A DNA stretch of 23,993 nucleotides from Coptodactyla brooksi (lineage: Eukaryota; Arthropoda; Insecta; Coleoptera; Scarabaeidae). Position 1 is the first letter of the stretch, and each line of letters opens with the position of its first letter. The notes below the pieces were generated by a model. The model was not told the origin of the DNA, searched no databases, and saw only the letters and a program-made list of their open reading frames with translations. The stretch is taken from the NCBI GenBank assembly GCA_033557675.1, contig JAWQRM010000333.1, positions 1 through 23,993 on the forward strand, given 5' to 3'. Position numbers and translations under genes: made by a program. Of the stretch, positions 18,101 to 23,993 are shown in pieces.

Positions 18101-18930
18101 TCATCGTGCTAAATTCTTGAAGATTATGATCTGCTTACAGCACTAATTAATTTCAAGCATCCATAGCTGAGGATTTTCTACAAGGTGAATCACAATATCT
18201 TTTTCAAACAGTTTTGGTGTTTCAAACTTCTTGCTTCTTAGTTACTCGTGTGTAACGCGCATTATAACTAGTACCGCTGTTATTTAGAAAATTCTTTTTG
18301 TATTTGGTATAAATAATAAAATGTTTGAAAGTACAGTTTGGGTTATCAGAAAAACAATATTGTTGATTTTCAAAATATTTCTGAAGGATTTGAACCGAAT
18401 AAATTAAGGGAAATTGACCTATATATTTCATTTTAGTTTTATATTGCTTAAAGGTTTCAATATATTTGTTTTAAATATTGTTCTTTCCTTCTAAAAATTA
18501 CGTTCGATACATTTCATAATAGCGATACAAGAGAGCTGAAGGCTCTTGTTGTTTTATCAATGCGTGTGTGTTTAACGATGATAAGAGTGCGTTGGGTTGG
18601 AGCAATGTAGTTATGTAGGTGACTTGATAAATTACTTTTCCCATCCGGTTTGGAAAGTATAAAGAAAACCAAATGCCACTGTGCTACCTTATGTCACAAA
18701 ACGAAAACGTGTTTTCAAATAAATCTTGGATAAAAAATAATTTTATTGTTTTAAGATGCATTGCTTGTAGTATAAAGCCAACTGAAATAAATCAAGCGCG
18801 AAACAAGTTATACCAAGAAAGTTGGACACCGAACACCTACGTTGAGAGAAAAAGTCGAATGATTTAGAACAACGGGTTTCAGATCAAGGAAAGTGTAAGA
18901 ATGACGGGATTCTACAAAGTCTATTTTAAA
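18101..18930. other. Gene-poor interval
   Basis: Contains a 69-codon minus frame (18222-18431) and a 64-codon plus frame (18673-18867), neither resembling a family I know and both with AT-driven composition. No repeat pair seen. Confidence 0.4.
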
Positions 18931-18995
18931 CCTGCTGATGAGGATCCCAAACGTTTTGCATAACTAAATGTCACTTGAGTTTTAATTCTTCTTGC
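18931..18995 (+). repeat. Insect-repeat-like CTGATGAG...AAACG motif
   Basis: CCTGCTGATGAGGATCCCAAACGTTTTGCATAA followed by AAATGTCACTTGAGTTTTAATTC. I recall closely similar strings from dispersed arthropod repeats; this is memory, not a search. The CTGANGA-stem-AAAC arrangement is shared with the palindromic insert at 17801-18083. Confidence 0.4.
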
Positions 18996-20470
18996 TAGCT
19001 TAACGAGTATTATAATTTACGACGGCCAAAACTACTCTCCCACAATGGTCCTTACGTAAGTACTGACGATGACATGTACATAGCACCGCATGTTGACGCT
19101 ATTAGTACATGTTGACATTTCTATGGGAAGCAGTTAACGTGAGTTTATTATAATATGTCTTTTAATACTATTCCTTGAATATTTTAATGACAGTTTTTAA
19201 TTCCACCTTCAATAAATAGAAACTATAATTAAGTTTATTGTATCCATATGGATAAAAGATGGGAATTTTTATGTAAGCATTAATATCATGATGTAACGTA
19301 ATGAAGTAGAATTCTAACTTTATTATCTTCGTTTTACGAAATTCAATTATACTAAAAAGCGTTTTATGTATTTGTTTTTATGTGCCTGTTTTATAAAATA
19401 GTGGTTACATGGCAATTCCGACGATGTTCAATATATTACGGAATGCCGACAATTACTATAATATATCTTATAACATCTACAAGATATGACTTATGCAATA
19501 CAATGGAGATTCGATACAACGAAATTATGATTCGTTTCAAAAATGGACCTCTTTATTAGTTTCAGGTGTATATCGGAGATGTTGATTTTTTCACGAATCC
19601 AAGCTTCTGCAAATGCCTGTTGATGATTGCGAAATACACTTGCTTGTTGATGGCAAAATGAACTTGGAAAAGAAAATTGGCTAGTGCAGCTCTACAGTCA
19701 CTGTTGTATGTAACCATTCCTTTCCTGAATGGGTGAATGGTAGTTACATACTGCACCAGACACTCGACACGACCTATGATTCCGATTCTTAAGTCTACTA
19801 AAAGTTTAATTTACACTTTCTTTGTGATAATCGATAGTATTAATTAAAGATGAAGAATTAACTAATTAATTGTTATAAAAATCTGGATTAGTTAGTTCTA
19901 ATATATAGTATGTTCGTATGTTAGTTCTAATATATAAATGATTCTCTATTTACTGGTTTAAAAGTACTGAAGTAATTTATTAGAACAGATTAATTCGCAC
20001 GTTACTAATTAAAATGTTGTTAATGAATATAGTTGTTTTTCTATATAGAATTTCTCATACCTACTAAAACAAACATTTTGTGGGTCGATATTCATTGTTC
20101 CTTTGTTGACGAGTACTATTTTTTCACATCTTTGTCGACTAATTTCAGCTTTCGTTATTTTGAAATCAGATTTAATGTTTTATTGTAGGAGGTTTATTGT
20201 TGGAATATAGGATCGGAATTCGTATTTACCTCGGTGTTTTTTGCGGAATTATTTAGTGCCTCTCAACATTCAGCTTTTTGCTTTTGGCTAGGATCTTGAT
20301 GACTTGGAAATGTTCCTCTCTATTGCGAGGAAATGTGGGACTTTTTGTGGAGATATACTGCGCAGTTTGAATCCTGTTTGTCTTTTATGTATGATGTTGT
20401 GTATTTGATAGTTTTGTTGAGTATTTTATGCTGTGTGCAGTCCCGAATGCAATATATTGATGTTGTGTTT
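18996..20470. other. Gene-poor interval with short direct repeat
   Basis: TTAGTTCTAATATATA is found at 19892-19907 and 19921-19936. A 64-codon minus frame at 19562-19756 (around ALANFLFQVHFAINKQ) has a plausible composition but no recognised family. Nothing else is supported. Confidence 0.4.
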
Positions 20471-20485
20471 CTTGAATATTTCGTG

Positions 20486-20508
20486 TTTCTTGAAATAATT
20501 TCAAGAAA
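20486..20508. repeat. Perfect palindrome, 11-bp arms
   Basis: TTTCTTGAAAT, A, ATTTCAAGAAA. It sits where 85-codon frames overlap on both strands (20320-20590), which is a consequence of the local symmetry and low stop density and not evidence of a gene. Confidence 0.85.
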
Positions 20509-22226
20509 TAATTTGATAGTTCGTGAAGAGCGAAGCATAAAACTTAAACTAATGGACATTATAAAAACGCAGAACATACCTAATAAATGATGGAGAAACC
20601 AATATAGAAGATTTGAGCATTTGGAAAAAGAATTTATTTTGTTTCAAGATGAATAATGTTTCATCGTAAGTGCAAACATGTATTACTAACATGGTATACA
20701 AAAAATGATGCAAAAATTGTACTCGTCTGTAAACAAAAAATTAACCTCACATTCATGTATAATTTGATTTTGTACAATTTAGCTTCTTTAGTTCTTTGCT
20801 GTTTAAGAAGATATCACCCTAAATTGTCAGTTGTCAAATACGGTAGTTATAACGATAAATATGGTAATTATAATTATAATAATTCATAATTATAAAATTA
20901 TTATATGTAATTATAATATAATTATAATAATTATTCAGATCTCAAATACAATACAATAATTATATATCAAAATAATTTCATTATGTCAAACAAAATATAT
21001 ATTATCTCCTTGTTACGCCATTCTTTTTACAACAAACGTCAAATGATGTGTAGATTTTTTGCTTTAGAAAATAAATATGGTTGTGATAAATATGGTAAAA
21101 AAAGGATTTCGGAAGTAACTGCACAAAACTAATCGATTACATACATGTACCGCACGTGCGCATACGTACATTATAAAAATATTTAGTAATTTTTTTCGAT
21201 AAGACTACGTAAATCTTTAATGGCTATGAAACTTCATGAATACGTTTTTAATATTTTATCTGATTCGCCCATATATTATTTTTCCACCTCGCAGCACTGT
21301 TGTGACCACATTGCATTTGATCAAAAAGAAATGGTTTCAAGTATACTACTTTTCATTCAGTAATTAATATATAATTGTAATATGTAATCAAAAACGTATA
21401 ATAGAATACAACATTTTCTAGGAGAATGCTAAACTCTCCCTATTCGGAAACATGATATACATTTTGAATTGATTATTGATAGAAAATGTGTTATATATTT
21501 ACAATTTAAAGGAAGTAAAACAATTTTATTTATGTAATAACTCAAGTACCAATGCAAGTAAGTTTCACAAATAAAATCGTATTATCTATTCTAAATGGTA
21601 AATACATTCCATCTTTTCGTACAACATTCACTTCGGAATGTATTTTCAGACAGAAGCAGTATTTTTTAATCGTAATCGCTTTCATTTATATAAAATATAA
21701 AAGAATATTCAAGGTATTTAAATCTTGAAATCATCATTCGAATGTCGAAATTTAAAAGAATATTCGGACATCTAATTAGTAACAGTTGTTTATTGGAAGA
21801 TTCTCGTATCTGCACAACGCAATAATATCTTATGAAAGCCTTAACCTTAGTTTTACTGGGACTCTGGTCTGTCGACTAATAAGTACATCCTCGATCTAAC
21901 AGATACTCCAATGTTGTTTATTAAATTTTATAGATCCCACGAGTGATTATTCAGCATTTAAAAAAGTACTCATAATATTCTCAATTCTAAATTTGTGGTT
22001 AACTCATTCACAAGAAAATTTAGAAGAAGATTCTTGTATGTGTCTGGTAGCTGTTAAGTCTATGAATTTTGTACTAATTCTGATGTTTAATGACTTAAGA
22101 GAAATCTGAGAATATATACATTGTGAAGATGAATTTTGTTCATTTTTGTGAATAGTACATATTTAAAGTACTAATTATTTCTCGTATAACTTTTCACACT
22201 TTTTTATCCGCAACGATACCTTAAAA
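20509..22226. other. AT-rich gene-poor interval
   Basis: It includes a simple ATAATTATAATAATT-type tract at about 20850-20935 that is self-complementary in many registers. A 77-codon plus frame at 20656-20889 has no known relatives that I recognise. Confidence 0.45.
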
Positions 22227-22261
22227 AGCTGTATATTCAAAGTGACAAGGGATATACAGCT
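22227..22261. repeat. Perfect 10-bp inverted repeat
   Basis: AGCTGTATAT (22227-22236) and ATATACAGCT (22252-22261), 15-bp spacer. Short and isolated. Confidence 0.7.
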
Positions 22262-23246
22262 CTGTATTCAGTTTCGTGTCATCCAGCACGTCGTTCACAT
22301 CCTTAATTCATGCGACCACATCCTCATTAAGTGCCCTACAGCAAACCAGAACGAAACTGACGGGATTTAGATAACGCTGTCGTTAGCAAAAAAGTAAAAA
22401 AACTGTAAATTAAAACCACTTTCTTTTGATGCAACATATTTAAATAACAGGTTTCAAGAAAGGCTCATCGCTCTTTGGACGCGCTCCTGAACTCTCCATC
22501 GAATCTCTATATGTTTTTCTCTTCTTGTTAGGATTTTGGTATCGTTGGGCGAGTAAAACTCTATCAAGTCTCTTCTCCGCTTAAACTACAGCCAGTTTTA
22601 TTTTTTCTCCACTTTTACGATATGATTTGTTCCACTTTTGTGCCTGCGTCCGCCTGAAGTGTAATTTTATTATTTCCTATTCAAAGGTTATTGCAGAAAA
22701 TGTGTTTTTAACTAAAACTATCGCACGCTTTGTGCGTAAAGAATTGGCACCCCAGGCTGTCACGAGAAATAAATCTTTCCAATGCGCGCTTTTAGGAAGG
22801 TAGGTTATGAAAATATTCACTACCGCTGCTTTATAATTGACTTATTGGGGATGTATGGCAACTGCAGTATCGTTTTAGAGGGACTGTAATTTATTTACAA
22901 CTATTATAACTCAAAAGGCAACGAAAAAAATAGTGACTTATAGATTGAAATGTTTTTTGAATAACATAATTAATTGATATTTTTAGCACACACTACAGCA
23001 GATTAGAACTGAAAACATATTTTGAGTTTTAATCTGCACTCTGCAGATCTGTGATGTTTACCTGTATATCGCACAATAATGGCAGCACAAATCTAAAAAT
23101 TACAAAAAAAAGTTGCCGCTCATAATAATTGCTCTGAATATGCATGTAGTTTTTGCTAGTATGGGGACACAACGCAGAACTAATCTAGATTTGACCACAA
23201 GCGCGTAGATACAGTGGAGTTGCAAGAGCGTTTGCTGCCTTCTCTT
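22262..23246. other. Gene-poor interval, slightly GC-richer in the middle
   Basis: The patch at about 22440-22800 is somewhat GC-richer and lacks obvious TE similarity, but I find no long frame or motif to name. CGCACGCTTTGTGCG near 22722-22736 is a 5-bp stem. Confidence 0.4.
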
Positions 23247-23296
23247 GTTGTTCAAACCAAATTGCTCAAACCAAAATCAAAATTGTTCAAACCAAA
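23247..23296 (+). repeat. Degenerate tandem TTGTTCAAACCAAA repeat
   Basis: TTG(T/C)TCAAACCAAA occurs three times (about 23247, 23262 and 23283), just before the transposon end at 23328. Confidence 0.7.
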
Positions 23297-23850
23297 CATA
23301 AAATCAACAAACAATGGTTTCAATATACAAGGTGATTCGCATAAGAACCGACACAGAGCAAGAGCATGTAAGGAAAGCTAAAATATGATGATTGAATCCA
23401 ACTTACTTCTATACCACGTTGTACCCCTGAGAAGTTATAGCCCTTCAAAGTGAGGTTAAAAACTTCATAAATAATTACCATCTTAATAGTACTTCAACTT
23501 ATAAAACCCAAATTTGATAAACATTCTCAGTGTATTAAGGGTATTTATCTTTTTGTAAATAAAAGTCAGTTAAAAGATTTTAAAGGTTTGATTAGGGATA
23601 ATGCTCCCTTAAATAGCGACAGAATTTTTTAGCCTGTGGGGGGATTTAATAAATTGTTATTCCATTTTATGGGGAATTTAATTTTAAAACTTTTTTTACT
23701 TTTGTTGTTTTTCAAACTTCGTCGTTTTGAAGAAAAACGCGAATTACTAAAGACACGTATTTTATCCATGTTACCTAAATTATACGTCGAACTTGACAAT
23801 CAAGAAATAAAGTTATTTGATTTTCGTAATTCTTTACTGATTGTTTTGAA

Positions 23851-23993
23851 ATGGTCAGGGAATTGTCATTTCGCGAACAAGTTGACATGTTATTAGTGTT
23901 AGGTTTCTGTGGAGGAAACTGTAGAAGGAGTGTTGAAGAATATCGGAGAAGATTTCTCCGATATTCTTCAACACTTCAACTGTTACTGGAAGA
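23851..23993 (+). CDS. Tc1/mariner-type transposase, N-terminus (partial)
   Basis: The frame opens at ATG 23851 with MVRELSFREQVDMLLVLGFC, then GGNCRRSVEEYRRRFLRYSS and TLQLLLE to the window edge, 47 codons without a stop. (S/T)FREQVDML...G.C..N...(A/S)V..Y..R(F/Y) is the first helix-turn-helix segment of insect transposases of this group, which binds the element's TIR. The catalytic DDE/D domain would lie downstream, outside the window. The first Met before the conserved FREQVDM segment is taken as the start; a longer frame at 23636-23896 in another register is judged non-coding. Oddly, a perfect 22-bp inverted repeat lies inside the coding sequence (23929-23975). Whether the gene is intact cannot be told from this piece. 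Confidence 0.65.
   Translation, partial: MVRELSFREQVDMLLVLGFCGGNCRRSVEEYRRRFLRYSSTLQLLLE
23929..23975. repeat. Perfect 22-bp inverted repeat within transposase frame
   Basis: Left arm 23929-23950 (AGTGTTGAAGAATATCGGAGAA), spacer GAT, right arm 23954-23975 its exact reverse complement. It overlaps the codons for SVEEYRRRFLRYSST of the partial transposase. Confidence 0.95.

Larger units (their letters stand above)
23326..23993 (+). mobile_element. Tc1/mariner-type transposon, left part, runs off window
   Basis: TA (23326-23327) followed by CAAGGTGATTCGCATAAGAA resembles the ends of insect Tc1/mariner-type elements (CAGGGTGATTC...). A transposase coding start follows at 23851. The right part lies beyond the window, so TIR pairing cannot be tested here. 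Confidence 0.55.

Noticed and set aside
18222..18431. 69-codon minus frame
   Set aside because: AT-driven Lys/Asn/Tyr/Phe composition and no recognised motif; insufficient to call a gene.
20320..20590. 85-codon frames on both strands
   Set aside because: Both span a perfect palindrome and AT-rich sequence; their mirror overlap and hydrophobic composition are what symmetry and low stop density give. No family seen.
23636..23896. 86-codon plus frame upstream of the last transposase
   Set aside because: Phe/Leu-rich, overlaps the transposase start in another frame and shows no motif; the frame from 23851 has clear transposase similarity.
1..23993. Any integrated viral sequence, CRISPR array, rRNA or bacterial operon
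   Set aside because: No evenly spaced repeats, no rRNA-like or capsid/replicase-like coding seen; all recognised proteins are transposon or retrotransposon derived.

Overview
This is AT-rich eukaryotic DNA, almost certainly from an arthropod and most likely an insect. The remnants of mariner/Tc1-type, piggyBac and pogo-type transposons and of non-LTR retrotransposons look like those common in ant and bee genomes, so Hymenoptera is my best guess. I see no prokaryotic operons, no rRNA or tRNA, no CRISPR array and no confidently recognisable host gene. The window reads as an intergenic or heterochromatin-like graveyard of transposable elements (TEs), nested and in mixed orientation.

Layout. 311-697: mariner remnant bounded by perfect 20-bp inverted repeats, holding only the transposase C-terminal tail (minus strand). 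2017-2430: an unassigned protein-like stretch. About 2760-3995: a GC-richer, A/C-rich-on-plus tract of unknown origin, perhaps an old retroelement. 4003-6117: a DNA transposon with terminal inverted repeats (TIRs) of more than 400 bp and a broken Tc1/mariner-superfamily transposase (minus, 4498-5575). 6537-6913: a decayed three-frame coding remnant (minus) that I cannot name. 8548-9639: a truncated second transposon with a 41-residue D-D spacing (minus), abutting at 9639/9640 the C-terminal zinc-finger tail of a pogo/Tigger-like transposase (plus, to 10010). 11508-11792 and 11929-12340: decayed non-LTR reverse transcriptase (RT) fragments. 12761-14379: a full-length but dead piggyBac-like element with TTAA target duplications. 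14386-14790: the YADD-side remnant of a non-LTR RT, directly after the piggyBac copy. 16726-17529: an internally deleted Tc1/mariner-type element. 17801-18083: a near-perfect palindromic insertion flanked by a 17-bp direct repeat. 23328-end: the left end and intact N-terminal coding start of another Tc1/mariner-type transposase, cut by the window edge and containing a perfect 22-bp inverted repeat.

The genes do not form a pathway. They are independent transposases and reverse transcriptases in successive states of decay, and only the last one (23851-23993) shows no lesion in the part visible. Long stretches (698-2000, 6942-8545, 10170-11500, 14824-16725, 18101-23240) hold no gene I can recognise. 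The points most worth a second look are the palindromic 17801-18083 insertion, the long-TIR element with a second TIR-like boundary inside its arms, the inverted repeat inside the final transposase frame, and the apparent retrotransposon split by piggyBac.
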